A stretch of DNA of 64,000 nt from Ascoidea asiatica (GCA_001600695.1 BCKQ01000001.1:1106432-1170431), one strand, 5' to 3'; positions 28,760 to 40,767 are shown, counted from the first letter of the stretch. Numbers and translations: made by a program. Notes: generated from the letters alone by a model not told the origin.

Positions 28760-30973
28760 ATGAGCATGATAACTTCCCTTTTCAATTCGAGTGGAAATCT
28801 CATCAATGATTCAATTCAAACTTATCTTTCCAGTTTGGATTCATTGGCTGTAAAATTAAGAACATCAGAGAACAGATCAAATGATGAAATTAAATCTCAA
28901 ATAGAATCAATAATATACTCTGATTTCATCAAGTTAACTAACTTATATGCAACTGATTTCTATGATCCAAGTGTTTTTAATCTCATAATGCAAATCCTAA
29001 GAGTTTTTGTAAATTTTGTTGTGGATAATGATCAAAATAGATCATCTATTCTATCTAATAATTCTTTAACTTCTTCTTTCATATTAATAATCAATAAAAA
29101 ATCTTCAAAATCAATTCAATTAAATAAAGAAAATGATATTCATATTAAATCAAGATTGTTCATATTATTTCAAAATATTTTATACTCAAATGATACCAAT
29201 TTCTTATTGAATTCACTTTTACCTAAATTTATTAAATCTGATTCCAAAAGTGATACTAATGATAATAGTATTCTATTATCTTTAATCAATTCAATTGATA
29301 CTCAAACGAAAACCTCAATTTCAATCTCTGATTCAGATTCAGAACTCGATTTAGATTTGGATTATTTCGATCAAGAATTAGAAATTATATCTCAAATTTT
29401 CTCTCCATTAGTAAGAAATAATAAATTAAATTTCAAATTCAATTCAGATTCTCAATCACAATCAAAATTACAAATATTATTTTCTTTAATTAAATTCATA
29501 CCAATTTTCATCAATAAAAATTATAAAAATATCTCAGATTTCCAATATTTTGAACAATCTTTTAATATCTTAAAAAATTTATTTGAAATAATACCTTTAA
29601 TTTGTCTAAATTTAGATTTAAAAAATTCATCTACATATAACAATAATGAAGAAACAATAATTTATAGTTTTATTCAATTAGTTAAATTTTCAAATAATAA
29701 TCAAAATTCAATTGATTTTTTAAATAAAATTACTGATGATTATAATGAAAATAATTCATTAGAATATGAAAATGATGACCAGAAGGAAAATAATAAATTA
29801 ATTTTAATTGATTTAATTAATAATAAATTATATGAATCAATTGGTTTAATTTCAAGTGATTTAAAGTATGATAATTCATCAGATTCAATTTATTCTATTA
29901 ATCAATTATCAACTGAGGATTCTAGTAATAATTCTAATGCAATGTTAATTTCCATTCATTTTTTAATTATTACAAATTCAATTTCAAATTTTGAAATTAA
30001 AAAAAATTTAATAATTAATCAAAATATCTTTCAACTAATTTTCAATAATCTCAATAATAATTCAATCTTTAATCAATTATTAAATAAACCATTTTATTGT
30101 GAAAGTTTATTTCATTTATTTAAACAATTAACAAGTTTCAATTCAAAAGATGATCAAAATATCGCAAATATTATTGATAAAACTTTTACTAATAATAATG
30201 AAAATTTAATTTCATTAATTTTAAAAAATTTCAAATTCAAATTAGAGTTTCTTTTAAAAATTAATTTCAATCAAATTTTGAATTTTTTAAATAATTTATT
30301 AAATAATTTTAAAATTAATTTAGATAAAGATTTTAAAATTTTAAAATTCTTAACTAATTCAATTTTTTATAATTACCCAAAAAATAATTCAATTAATAAT
30401 AACTTAAAAATTAAAAATAATATTGAAACAATTGAAATCAATCAAATCAATGACTTTTATAAAATTAACGAATATTTATCAAATTATTTCAATTTTTTAA
30501 TCAATAATACTACCAATAGTAATAATAATGAAATAGATGAATTTAAGAATATTAAAATGTTAGTGAATTGTATTTTAATTGAATTTAATAATGATATTAG
30601 TGATATTAATCAAGGTAACATTATTCCAATAAATTTCATTATTTTAAAAATTAGAACATTATCAAATTTATTTGTTTTTAATAAATTTGAATTAATAAAA
30701 TATTTAATTTTGGATTTAAATTCAAACTTGAATTTAAATTTAATAAATTTAATAACTTATTGTTATAAATTATATTTTAATTCAAAAAATTATGAAAAGG
30801 AAATTAAAAATAATAATGAAAGAGATGTTATAAATAAATTTATAAAAGATAATTTATTATTTCTTTGTGGCTCTATTATAAATTTTATTAAACTAAATGA
30901 TGTAAATAAAGAGAATGAAAATTGTAAAAAATTGAATGATTTATGTAATAATGTTCTTACAACTTCAGTTTAA
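28760..30973 (+). CDS. helical-repeat (armadillo-like) protein, possibly Bem4-related
   Basis: A 737-residue, mostly alpha-helical protein with repeated Leu/Ile/Phe/Asn helices and no membrane or catalytic motif. The segment PSVFNLIMQILRVFVNFVVD (about 72-91), followed by NDQNR, resembles the first armadillo-type repeat of the SmgGDS/Bem4 family (helix, then D-N-x-x-N-R). Length is somewhat above S. cerevisiae Bem4 (about 630). Bem4 assists Rho-type GTPase signalling and polarity. The rest is too diverged and Asn-rich to confirm by eye. A second in-frame ATG follows two codons after the first. It converges on MSF1 with 46 bases between stops. Confidence 0.6.
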   Translation: MSMITSLFNSSGNLINDSIQTYLSSLDSLAVKLRTSENRSNDEIKSQIESIIYSDFIKLTNLYATDFYDPSVFNLIMQILRVFVNFVVDNDQNRSSILSNNSLTSSFILIINKKSSKSIQLNKENDIHIKSRLFILFQNILYSNDTNFLLNSLLPKFIKSDSKSDTNDNSILLSLINSIDTQTKTSISISDSDSELDLDLDYFDQELEIISQIFSPLVRNNKLNFKFNSDSQSQSKLQILFSLIKFIPIFINKNYKNISDFQYFEQSFNILKNLFEIIPLICLNLDLKNSSTYNNNEETIIYSFIQLVKFSNNNQNSIDFLNKITDDYNENNSLEYENDDQKENNKLILIDLINNKLYESIGLISSDLKYDNSSDSIYSINQLSTEDSSNNSNAMLISIHFLIITNSISNFEIKKNLIINQNIFQLIFNNLNNNSIFNQLLNKPFYCESLFHLFKQLTSFNSKDDQNIANIIDKTFTNNNENLISLILKNFKFKLEFLLKINFNQILNFLNNLLNNFKINLDKDFKILKFLTNSIFYNYPKNNSINNNLKIKNNIETIEINQINDFYKINEYLSNYFNFLINNTTNSNNNEIDEFKNIKMLVNCILIEFNNDISDINQGNIIPINFIILKIRTLSNLFVFNKFELIKYLILDLNSNLNLNLINLITYCYKLYFNSKNYEKEIKNNNERDVINKFIKDNLLFLCGSIINFIKLNDVNKENENCKKLNDLCNNVLTTSV

Positions 30974-31019
30974 TGATTCTTTTATTTACAAGTTCTTTTA
31001 TATATATATATATGTATAT

Positions 31020-31639
31020 TTATCTTATTGATATATCAAAATTTTTAATTAAAGTTGATTTTATAGTTTCAAAAATATTATTTATTTCATCATTTGTTAA
31101 AGTTCTTGACATTGATTGAAAATTAATTCTAAAACATTTACTTAATTTTTGAGTTTTTTTATTTTTAAAAGTATCAATACAAGTTACACTTTCAATTAAA
31201 TCTTCACCATTTGTTGAACTTTCTCTAATAATTTCAAATAAATCATTATCATTAAATTTTAAAGAATCATTGATAAAAAAAGATAAATCTCTATAAGCTA
31301 TTGGAAATTTTGAAAAAGGTTTAAATTGAGTAATTTTTTTTGATTGATTAAAATTTAAAAATTGATTTAAAAATCTTTTATCTTCAGTCCAAAATAATCT
31401 TATATCTGGAATACCAAATAAAAGCATTGCAATTCTATCTAAACCTATACCAAAAGCCCAACCTATTGTATTTTTAGATTTACCAGAATTTAATAAAACT
31501 TGTTGTTGAACTAAACCACATCCACAACATTCTAACCATTCACCTTTCCACCAAACTTCAATTTCCCAACTTGGAGCAGTCCATGGAAAATAAGCTTCAA
31601 CCCATCTAATTTTTAATGGCTCTTCATTGTTATTATTAC

Positions 31640-31673
<34 letters not shown>

Positions 31674-32480
31674 TAGATTACCAAGTTTAAAAACTTCATT
31701 AACTAATAATTCAATTGTTCTTTTTAAATGAGTTGAAACTAATTTAACTTCTTCTGGATTCATATAATTTTGTTTAGGATTTGATTTATCATTAAAAGAA
31801 TCTTTTGTATCTTGTACATTAATATTTAATTTTGGTATATTTGAAATATCTTCTAAGATTTTAGATTTAAAATTTATATCATCTTTATCCCAAATTCTTG
31901 CACCTTCTAATTGATGAAAAGCAGGATAATGAGTTTTATCAATTTCATCTCTTCTATAAACATCAGCCGTTATAAAATAACCTGGACTTTCACAATTCTT
32001 AAAACAATAATATTCATGAGCAGAAGTATGAGTTCTTAAAAGAAAATTTTGATTAATATAATAAGTATCAGATTTACTTCTACCTGGATGATCAATTGGA
32101 AAACCTAAAACATCGAAATTTTCAAATTTTGAAACAATTGGTTTAAAATTATCATAATGTGTATAACCCATATCTTTAAAAGTTGATTTAACTAAATTAT
32201 TTAAGATGCCTAATGGATGATTTTTATTCAAATGTAAATTTTTACCGAGTAATTTTAGTATTGAAGGTGGAACATTTGTCCATTCATCAGTCTTATATGT
32301 CACATCATCAACAGTTATGGATTCTGGGGTATCATATTTTCTAATTATTGTAGATGAAAAATGTCTGTTTGAATTGAATATAAGATTATTATTTAACCTA
32401 TAAAGTTGTTTGAAATAAACAGAAGATGGAGTCCTTATAGACACAACATTATTTGGGATCCTAAGCAATGCCTTAAGCAT
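31020..32480 (-). CDS. MSF1: mitochondrial phenylalanyl-tRNA synthetase
   Basis: Monomeric class II aminoacyl-tRNA synthetase charging mitochondrial tRNA-Phe in the matrix. The first 40-50 residues are basic, Ser/Asn/Arg-rich and acid-poor, as in a mitochondrial presequence. Class II motif 2 is visible in VYRRDEIDKTHYPAFHQLEGARI, here split as YRRDEIDKTHYP and FHQLEG (about 174-191). Motif 3 is in GIGLDRIAMLLFGIPDIR (about 346-363). The C-terminal 90 residues (from about 385, FKPFSKFPIAYRDLSFF) form the anticodon-binding FDX-ACB domain typical of the mitochondrial enzyme. Length 486, close to the yeast protein. A short Asn run (AAT repeat) interrupts the catalytic domain at about 271-285, which is odd inside an enzyme and presumably lies in a loop. 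Confidence 0.95.
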
Positions 32481-33359
32481 ATTGATTAAAGCTTGTGGAT
32501 AAGAGTTATATATATCTGTTTTTTTGATAAATCAATTAAACAATGTAATATTTGTTTATGTTTCAATAAATAATATTTATCTGGACATATTTCATTAATT
32601 TCACTCTCTGCTAACTTTACTTTCGCTACTTTCTTCAACCAAAGGAAATACTGAAAAACAGCTCATGCATGAGCCTGTATAATACACAGATTTGTACGTC
32701 TCCCATGAAAATGGCCACAATGCATTTGAATGCAAAGCATACAACAACCAAAATAACCTTGCATTGAACCCATGCAACTGGCTCAAACCTCTATTTAGGG
32801 GTTTGTGCATTTACAGGTACACATCTGCATTATTAATTTGGCAATGCATATTGTACGCTGCTTACGTAACAGCGCATGCAGCGTGAGTTTGAAGTGAGAA
32901 ATTGAAACGGGCAGTTTTTACGGGAAAAAGAGAGATTGTTTCTTATTATTTTGATTGATAAATAGATAAATAAATAAATAAATAATTTGTATTGTAGATT
33001 TGAATAGTTTATATTTTATATATTATTTAGTTTGAAGAATCTGAATAATCTAAATCTAAAGAGCTTTTAATTACCACTCCCTGTGAAGATTAAAAAGGAA
33101 AACAAGGAAATGAATCACTGAAAATCTTGTTGATATACTGTATATATGTTGTTGACTCTAGAATATTATTCAAACTAAAACACTCCCTTCCATATAATTT
33201 AACTTCAGTTATTTATATTCTTCTTTATTCCAAGAAATTTTTCAATCTTTTCACTATTTCTCTTTCGCTATCTATATTTTTCACTTTATAATTTATGATA
33301 AATCAGCAACTAGAAGTTATTGATTAATAAAAGGTATTTTTTTCTTGAATTGAACCAAT
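32481..33359. promoter_or_regulatory. MSF1/SKY1 divergent promoter with TGCAT cluster
   Basis: An 879-base gap between divergent genes. The interval 32665-32880 contains nine TGCAT or ATGCA words on either strand (32665, 32720, 32730, 32760, 32772, 32806, 32826, 32844, 32876 as starts), several palindromic as ATGCAT. TGCAT is the published binding word for the Efg1-type APSES regulator in Candida albicans. The remainder is AT-rich, with an A-rich leader before the SKY1 ATG. Confidence 0.5.
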
Positions 33360-35780
33360 ATGAGTCCTCAAGGAAATAACAGTATAAAATTCACAAATGA
33401 AGATATAAGTTTAAATGACTCAAACCGAAATACAAATCAAAATATAAATGGAAACATAAGCATAAATCAGATTTCAAATAAGAACAATTATAAAGATGAA
33501 GATGAGTTATTCACAAAATTAAATAATCAAAATAATATACTATTGGATAAATTATCTAAAATCAAAGATGAAATAAAATCAAATTATATAAAAAATAACA
33601 AAATTAGTCATAATAATAATAACAATAATAATAACAACAATAATAATGAATTAGATATTCAGTTATTGGATCACAACATTTCTCAATCAGTTCTAAAATC
33701 TTTAACAAACTTAAAAGATGAAGAAGATATATCTGATTATCCTTTATTTACTGATAATAATAATAATGATACAAATAATAATTTAAATTATAATCAAAAA
33801 AATGGAAATAATCAAAATAATCAAAATAATCAAAATAATCAAACTCATGCATACTTTAATAAAAATAATAATAATAAAAAAAGTAAACAAGAAAATCTGG
33901 GAGGTTATTTAAGAATTAAAATTAATGATATTTTAATTGATAAATATAAAATTATTAAAAAATTAGGTTGGGGACATTTTGCAACTGTTTGGTTAGCAAA
34001 AGATTTAAAAAATTTAAATTATGTTGCAATAAAAATTGTTAAATCAAATAATCATTATTATGAAACTGCAATTGATGAAATTTCTTTATTAAACTCAATT
34101 TTAAATGTTTCAAAAAATTCTTCAAATCATTTAGGTTCTGACAAAATTATAAAATTATTAAATAATTTTAAAATTAAAAATCATATAGTTATGGTATTTG
34201 AAGTACTTGGAGAAAATTTATTATCTTTAATTAAATTTTATAAAAATAATGGTTTACCTGTTCCTTTAGTTAAACAAATTACAAAACAATTATTATATTC
34301 TTTAGATTATTTACATAGATATTGTGGTATAATTCATACTGACCTTAAACCTGAAAATATACTTTTTCAATTCTCAAATGATCATTTGAATAAAATTATT
34401 AATTTATTTTTATTATTTGATACTTATAAATTCAATAATTTAAAATTAAATTTATTTATCAAAATTTCAAATAATCAAAAAATTAATCAAAATAATTCTT
34501 TATTACAAAAATTATTATTCAATAGCAATAATAATAATAATAATAACCAAAATAATCAAAATAAATATAATTCTGCCTATCAGATTTTACCTTCAAATCC
34601 AATACCTTCTTTTGATAATCTAACTAAGAATATTAATTTAATTTTAGATCAATCTAAATCTAATATCAATCAATTTGAAAGTTCGAATAATATAATATCC
34701 AGTAGTAATAATCATGTTTATCAAAACTATTCTGATAAAATAATAAATATAAAAATAGCTGATCTTGGTAATGCCTGTTGGACTCATAAACATTACACAA
34801 ACGATATTCAAACAAGAGAATATAGAGCTCCAGAAGTTATAATGGCTGGAAATTATGGTTGTTCAACTGATATTTGGTCTTTGGCTTGTTTAATATTCGA
34901 ATTATTAACTGGTGATTATTTATTTGATCCTTCTGAAAATTTACCTTATTTTAATAAAGACCAAGATCATTTAGCTCAAATTATTGAATTATTATCGTTG
35001 AAAAACCCTTTTAAAGATAATGATCTAATACAATTAGTAGAAAATTGTAAAAATTCAATAAAATTTTTTAATTTACATAATTATAGATTAATTAATTTCA
35101 ATTATTCAAATAATCAGCTAAAATTTTGGAATTTAAAAAATGTTCTCGTTGAAAAGTATAAATTTTCAAAAAATGAAGCCTCCCAAATTTCAGATTTTTT
35201 ATTACCAATGTTAGCCTTAAATCCTGATAAAAGAGTAGATGCTGGTGCAATGATAAACCATCCTTGGCTAGAAGATACTTTAGGTTTTGAAAATATATAT
35301 TATGATGAAAGAGAATTATATCAATCAGGGTCTGATATACCTGGTTGGTCATGTCAAATTGGTGCAACCCATAACAGAAGTAACTCCAAACAAACTTATA
35401 GTAATAATAACTCTTTCAATAAAAATAATAATCAAAATCAAAATCATTATAACAATAATAATAATTATAGTAATAATAATAGCAATAATAATAGTAATTA
35501 TAGCAATAATAATAATAACTATAACAATAACAATAATAATAATAGTTATAATAGTAGTAACAATAATAGTAATTCAATCAATAATAATAATAATAATAGC
35601 AATAGTAATGGTTCTTTTAATAACAACTCGAATAGAAATAACTATAACAAAACTCGCTATAATCCAAGGAAAGTGAATTATAACAACAACAACAACAATA
35701 GTAATCCTCCAGAACTGTTTCGTAATGATAATAATTATAATTATTTTAATAGGCATTATTATGCAAATAATGAATATTGA
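33360..35780 (+). CDS. SKY1: SR-protein-specific kinase (SRPK family)
   Basis: Cytoplasmic/nuclear Ser/Thr kinase that phosphorylates RS/SR-type substrates such as Npl3, affecting mRNA export and polyamine/ion tolerance in yeast. Features: an N-terminal Asn-rich segment (1-190), a glycine loop LGWGHFATVWLA at about 202-213, the VAIK Lys at 225, and the catalytic loop HTDLKPEN with His 326 and Asp 328. A non-conserved spacer (about 345-460) follows, as in all SRPKs. Then come ADLGNACW with the metal-binding Asp 468, and REYRAPEVIMAGNYG at about 488-502. The DLGNACW and YRAPEVI signatures are diagnostic of SRPKs. A C-terminal tail after about residue 665 is almost pure Asn/Ser/Tyr, not seen in S. 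cerevisiae Sky1 (742 residues; here 806). Confidence 0.94.
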   Translation: MSPQGNNSIKFTNEDISLNDSNRNTNQNINGNISINQISNKNNYKDEDELFTKLNNQNNILLDKLSKIKDEIKSNYIKNNKISHNNNNNNNNNNNNELDIQLLDHNISQSVLKSLTNLKDEEDISDYPLFTDNNNNDTNNNLNYNQKNGNNQNNQNNQNNQTHAYFNKNNNNKKSKQENLGGYLRIKINDILIDKYKIIKKLGWGHFATVWLAKDLKNLNYVAIKIVKSNNHYYETAIDEISLLNSILNVSKNSSNHLGSDKIIKLLNNFKIKNHIVMVFEVLGENLLSLIKFYKNNGLPVPLVKQITKQLLYSLDYLHRYCGIIHTDLKPENILFQFSNDHLNKIINLFLLFDTYKFNNLKLNLFIKISNNQKINQNNSLLQKLLFNSNNNNNNNQNNQNKYNSAYQILPSNPIPSFDNLTKNINLILDQSKSNINQFESSNNIISSSNNHVYQNYSDKIINIKIADLGNACWTHKHYTNDIQTREYRAPEVIMAGNYGCSTDIWSLACLIFELLTGDYLFDPSENLPYFNKDQDHLAQIIELLSLKNPFKDNDLIQLVENCKNSIKFFNLHNYRLINFNYSNNQLKFWNLKNVLVEKYKFSKNEASQISDFLLPMLALNPDKRVDAGAMINHPWLEDTLGFENIYYDERELYQSGSDIPGWSCQIGATHNRSNSKQTYSNNNSFNKNNNQNQNHYNNNNNYSNNNSNNNSNYSNNNNNYNNNNNNNSYNSSNNNSNSINNNNNNSNSNGSFNNNSNRNNYNKTRYNPRKVNYNNNNNNSNPPELFRNDNNYNYFNRHYYANNEY

Positions 35781-36436
35781 TCTTGGTGAAACGAACGATA
35801 TAGCTAGTTCCTCCAAAAAGTCAAAGGTTTAGATCAACAATACATTAGTTTAGTATTTCATATCCAGTATATCATATTTTATATCTTATATCACATATTG
35901 CATATTGCATATTTTATATTTCATATTTCATATTTCTCTTATTTCATATATCTTATTTTCTTTCATTTTCATTTCAAAAAATGCATATACTTTTTTGTGT
36001 TTCATTTTTTTTTCTTTTCTAGAGTTGTTTTTATCAAAACTCTTATTTTTTTGTAACTTAATTTAACTAAAATCTTTATTTCTGTTCATTTTCTTCTATT
36101 ATCTTTGCTTATTTTCAACCTACAGTTAATAAAATTAATTTCCTATCATGTTTTTATCTTTAGAAAAGTTTTGATTTGCATTTTTTTTTTAATTAAGTTT
36201 CACTAAAAAAGTTTCTTTTGATTTTAATTAATTTTACAAATATAAGTGAAGCATAATATTTTATTCGATAATGGTTATCGATTTTTGAGATAACTTTTAA
36301 AAAGCGCATTTTTTTTTTAAAATCATGAATAGATATATTTTAAAGTGTTACAATACTGAAATGATATTAAATGTAGGTATATAAACTAATATTAGAGAAT
36401 GAAAAAAGAAAGGAAAGAAGAAAGTTTTAACATAAA
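35781..36436. other. convergent 3' intergenic region
   Basis: A 656-base gap between the SKY1 stop and the GYF gene stop. It holds CATATTTCATAT-type short repeats (about 35855-35950) and T-rich tracts. No gene recognised. Confidence 0.6.
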
Positions 36437-39400
36437 TTAACGTCTATTCTTTCTCTTAGAGCTTTTAGAGGTTGTCCATTCTGAGTCATCATCCTTTGAA
36501 TCAGGATCTGCTCTCAAAGCTTCATCCCAATCAACTATAATATTTGATACCTTTTCAACGTTTTTTCTTCTCTTAATAAATTCCTCAGCGAATCTTCTTC
36601 CATTGAGAGTCATAGAAGATGAATAAATAGAATCACTAATTAAATCCCTTGAGGAATTATCAGCAGGCAAAGTAAAGAAAATTTTCAATAAATCATCCTT
36701 TTTAACGTTTTTATTTAAATCATGCAATTCAGATCTACACCAAGATAAAAAGTCTCTTTTTAATCTAGAAGAATTTACTTGATTTCCAAGTGCTTGCACT
36801 TTTACCGGTGCAGCAGAAACAGCTCTAAGAACATCAGGAGTGTTAGGTTTAGATTGACTACTATTAGTAATTTTAGTAGGAGGAGGTTTGGAAGTAACTG
36901 ATTTTTTATTTGAATTAACAACTGTCCATTTAGAAGGAGTTGATGAAGAAATAGCAGATGCAAAAGATGCTTTTTTAGCAGAAGCTTTTGAACTTACAAG
37001 AGTTGAAATAGCCTTAGCTTTTGCTGCAGCGGCTTCTTCTCTTTGAATATCAGCTAACGTTTTCTTAACTGGAGCAGATGAGGATGTTACATTCCATCCA
37101 ATTGGAGCCGATTTTGCAGCCTTTTTAGAAGAGGCTTCCTCTGCAATTATCTGCTGAACAAATTGTTTATTTTTGGATTCAATTTCTTTTTCCTGTTCTT
37201 TCAATTCCTTTTGCTTTTTAGCAGCCTCAATTTCTTGGATTTCTTTCAAGGATTTTGGAGGAACTTTAGCTGGTTTTGTGACTGCAGCCCAAGGAGCTAA
37301 TTTTGGTTTAGTTTCAACAGGTAATGATTGTTCTGGAGTTTTGATTTCAGCTGTTGTAACAGTAGTGGTTATAGAATCAGTGACAATTTCAGGTTTTGGT
37401 TCTTTTGAAACATCTTTAGTGTCTTTTGCTACTTTGACTTCTGCTGGCTTAATATCTGGCTGAATAGATGGTTGAGTATCGATCTGATTCTTCGAACCAA
37501 GATTTCTTAATAAATCATGAACAGCTTGAGATGAAGAAGTTGAACTGGACCTTTCAATTTTAACAGCAGTAGGTGGCTGATCGAATCCACCATTTATTAA
37601 TTCATCTTGAGTTAAAGAATTAAGACTTGGTTGACTTGCTAAACCTGAAATAGCATAATCATCATCATTTATAACATTATGAATTTGATTTAAAATATGC
37701 TCTGTTTCTATATTATTATTATTATTATTATTGGCAGTAGTATTAGCAGTACCAATACTAATATTTTGTATATTTGAAGGAATTGGAGAATTTCTTTGTT
37801 GTAATTGAGAATGAATATTTGTTAATGAAGATAATGAAGCATGTAATGATGAAGGAGTATTTGAAAGAGATCTAGAATCGCTATTATCAATGATATTATT
37901 ATTTGAAAAAAATTGAGATTGATTTCTTGAAGATGAAGGAATATTATTGATTGTAGTATTAGAAATGAAATCTCTAGTTGTTGCTTGAGAAGCATTTGTT
38001 AGAGAAGCAACATTCCAACTTTGAGCAATTGGAGTTAAAGTTTGATGAAAAGTTGGAATTGAAGATGTTAACCAACTTGTTACAGGTTGACCTGTACCTG
38101 TGAAGGAATTATTCATTTGTTGGTTATTATTCAAAGAATTATTATAATATTGATTTTGATTTTGCATTTGATTTTGCATTTGCATTTGCATTTGATTTTG
38201 ATTTTGATTATTTTGGTTTTGATTAGGTTGAATATGAATTTGAAGATGAGGTGGAGGTGGAATTTGAGGTTGATTTGATTGAATTTGAGGTAAGGGTACT
38301 AAGAAAGGTTCATTAAAATTATTAATTTGTAAACAAAAATCATTTAAGGTCCTAAAATTAGATTCTTGAGAAGTTCTAACTCTTAAATCTTGACTCAAGT
38401 AATTTGCTTTATACCAAGTATTCATCATATTACCATCAAATGGACCTTGTTCTTGATTTGAAGGATCAAGATAATACCATTTAATTTGATTTGGTTGTAA
38501 AAGAATTTGAGTATTTTGAATTGGAGGAGTTGGAGTATGAGATAAATGTTGCAAAGAAGATTGATTAGATAGATGAGGAGAATCATTGATATTATCCATT
38601 GAATTAGGATAAGCATTAATTGAAGAATTTAACGGTGATCTTAAGAAATCCAAAGGATTATTATTATTATTATTTTGCTGAGATTGATCAGTTTGAGTTT
38701 GAGATTGAGATTGGGATTGAGATTGATTATTATCAATAAGTGGAGAATTTAAAGAATTATTATAATTTATTGAATTAGATAAACTATTTGATAAAGAATT
38801 GTTTAAATTTAAATTTAAGTTAATTTTATTTTTAATTTTATTTTTTAATTTTAGATTCTTATTCGAATCTGCAGTTAAAGTATTTAAAGCAATTGAAGTA
38901 AAATTATCTTGAGTAGAAGTTGCGGTATTTGGAGTATTTAAAGAAGTTTGATTATTATTTGAATCTAATAGTAAAGAAGTTGTTTTTATATTTGAATTTG
39001 AAGATAAAATTGGAGTTGAAGATTGATTATTTGAATTGATTGAATTCAAAGGTGGAGAAGTAATGTCATTACTTTTGTTATTATTGTTATTAAATGAATC
39101 ATTGTCTCTTGGGGATAATAAAGAATTTAAATTTGATAAAATATTTGCAGATAATAAAGCCGGAGTTGTTGGAGATTTAGCAAAAGAAGCAGTCCATGGA
39201 GTATTATCAGGATCATTGAATTTTAAATCATCGAATCTTTTTTCAATTTGATTTGTATCTAAAGTTAAATTGTTTTTATTTTTACCATTTGGAGATTTTG
39301 AAAAACGAGCAGATCTTGGAGTATTTAATCTTGATTTATGATTTGAAGATTGTGGAGTTTTTAAAGAGTTGTTGTTATTCAGAGGAGTTGATAGGGATTT

Positions 39401-40288
39401 TTGATTTTGAGATTGATTTGAATTTAAAGAAGAATTTGAAACTTTAATTGATAAACTATGCTTATTTTTTGGATTTGAATTGGAATTTGAATTTGAATTT
39501 GAATTTGAATTTGAATTTGAATCTTGATCTGTAGTAGACGGGATAGAATTAGATTGATCGGATTCATTCTTTTGGATATTTTGATGAGTATCATTTGAAT
39601 CATTTTTATCAAAAGATTTTGACTTTGATTTTGAAGTATCTATATCTTTATCTTTATCTTTTTCATTATCATTATCATTATCAGTTGGATGAATATTAAT
39701 TGTTGGATTATTTAGAATACCATTTAAATAATAATTATCATTTGAAAGCTTCAAATTTAAATCATTTGATAAATTTAAAAATTGATAATGTAATGGAGAA
39801 TTATTTGCTTTATTATTTTCAATATAATCTAAATTTAAAGGAGAGTTAGAATTTGAATTAATTAAAGATAATTTATTATTTTTTTTTAAATCATTATAAA
39901 TTTTAAATAAATCATTTATTTCATATTTTAATTTTTTTGAATTTTTATTTGGTAATAACAAACTAATATCAATTTGAGTAGATTGTTGAAGTTTACTTGG
40001 TTTAAATTTATTACTAGGAGAATTTTGATTTTGATTTTGATTTTGATTTTGGTTTGGGCTATTTTGATTTTGGTTTTGATTATTTTGATTGTTATTCAAA
40101 TTGCTTGTTGATCTTGGATGCATCCTAATTTAAAGAAAGATAAATAAAAAAGATAAGTTAGTAAAATTGTGTTTGAATGAAAAAAAAAATACTAAAATTT
40201 GAATAAAGTGAGAGATAGATACATACCAAGTTGGTCCAAAAGATAGTTTTGCAGTTGGAGTTGAAGAATTTGAAGAATTTTGAGACAT
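36437..40288 (-). CDS. SMY2/SYH1: GYF-domain protein (Smy2/Syh1 family), two exons
   Basis: Cytoplasmic adaptor whose GYF domain binds proline-rich partners; Smy2/Syh1/GIGYF proteins act in mRNA control and ribosome-collision responses. Exon 1 is 40288-40227 (ATG, 62 bases) and exon 2 is 40124-36437. The join codon is TG+G (Trp), giving the in-frame junction SFGPTW-MHPRST. The product is about 1249 residues. The GYF domain lies at about 569-620 (IKWYYLDPSNQEQGPFDGNM...W) with the W-Y-Y...GPF signature. Flanks are Asn/Gln/Ser-rich. A charged Ala/Lys helix (about 1000-1100) precedes a conserved C-terminal block (SRLKRDFLSWCRSEL). Without splicing, the ORF would start at an internal ATG two bases after the acceptor. 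Smy2 and Syh1 are paralogues in S. cerevisiae, so one gene here may represent both. Confidence 0.88.
40125..40226 (-). other. spliceosomal intron in the GYF-domain gene
   Basis: A 102-base intron with donor GTATGT (40226-40221), exact branch point TACTAAC (40163-40157) and acceptor TTAG ending at 40125. It joins the two exons in frame through a Trp codon. This is the only intron in the window for which all three signals are clear. Confidence 0.92.
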
Positions 40289-40690
40289 TGTAAAGTTAGA
40301 ATTTTTTAATAGAGTCAATGAAGAATTAATTGATTAGAATGAAAGATTAATGAACTAATTTGAAAATAATGAATTAACGAAATAATGAGTTAAAGAGTTA
40401 ATGAATTAATGAGATAATTAAGTGATGACTTGATGAATTAATGAGAATATTGCTTTTAGGAAAGATAATTAATATAAAATAATGATAGATTTAGATATAG
40501 AGATTATTCAATATTATTCGAATAGATATTGAGATTGAGATTTGAATTGAGATTTGAATTGAAAATACTAAAAATATTTTTTGAAAAAAAAAGAATATAG
40601 AAAAGTGAGTGTTGTTTGAAAAGAGTATAAACTGAATACCGGTTTCACACTCTGTCCGCGGTGGTGGTAACGGTAACAGTGAAAGTACTC

Positions 40691-40700
40691 GCTCGCGAGC
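40691..40700. promoter_or_regulatory. GCTCGCGAGC palindrome
   Basis: Perfect 10-base palindrome centred on CGCG, about 400 bases upstream of the GYF gene start. It also fits the fungal APSES (StuA) consensus WCGCGWNM on both strands. Function inferred. Confidence 0.35.
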
Positions 40701-40767
40701 TTCAGCTGCAGCGAAAATTTGCTGCTGGAACGCAAAAAGATTCAGCAAGAGAGGTCAGATGATCAAA

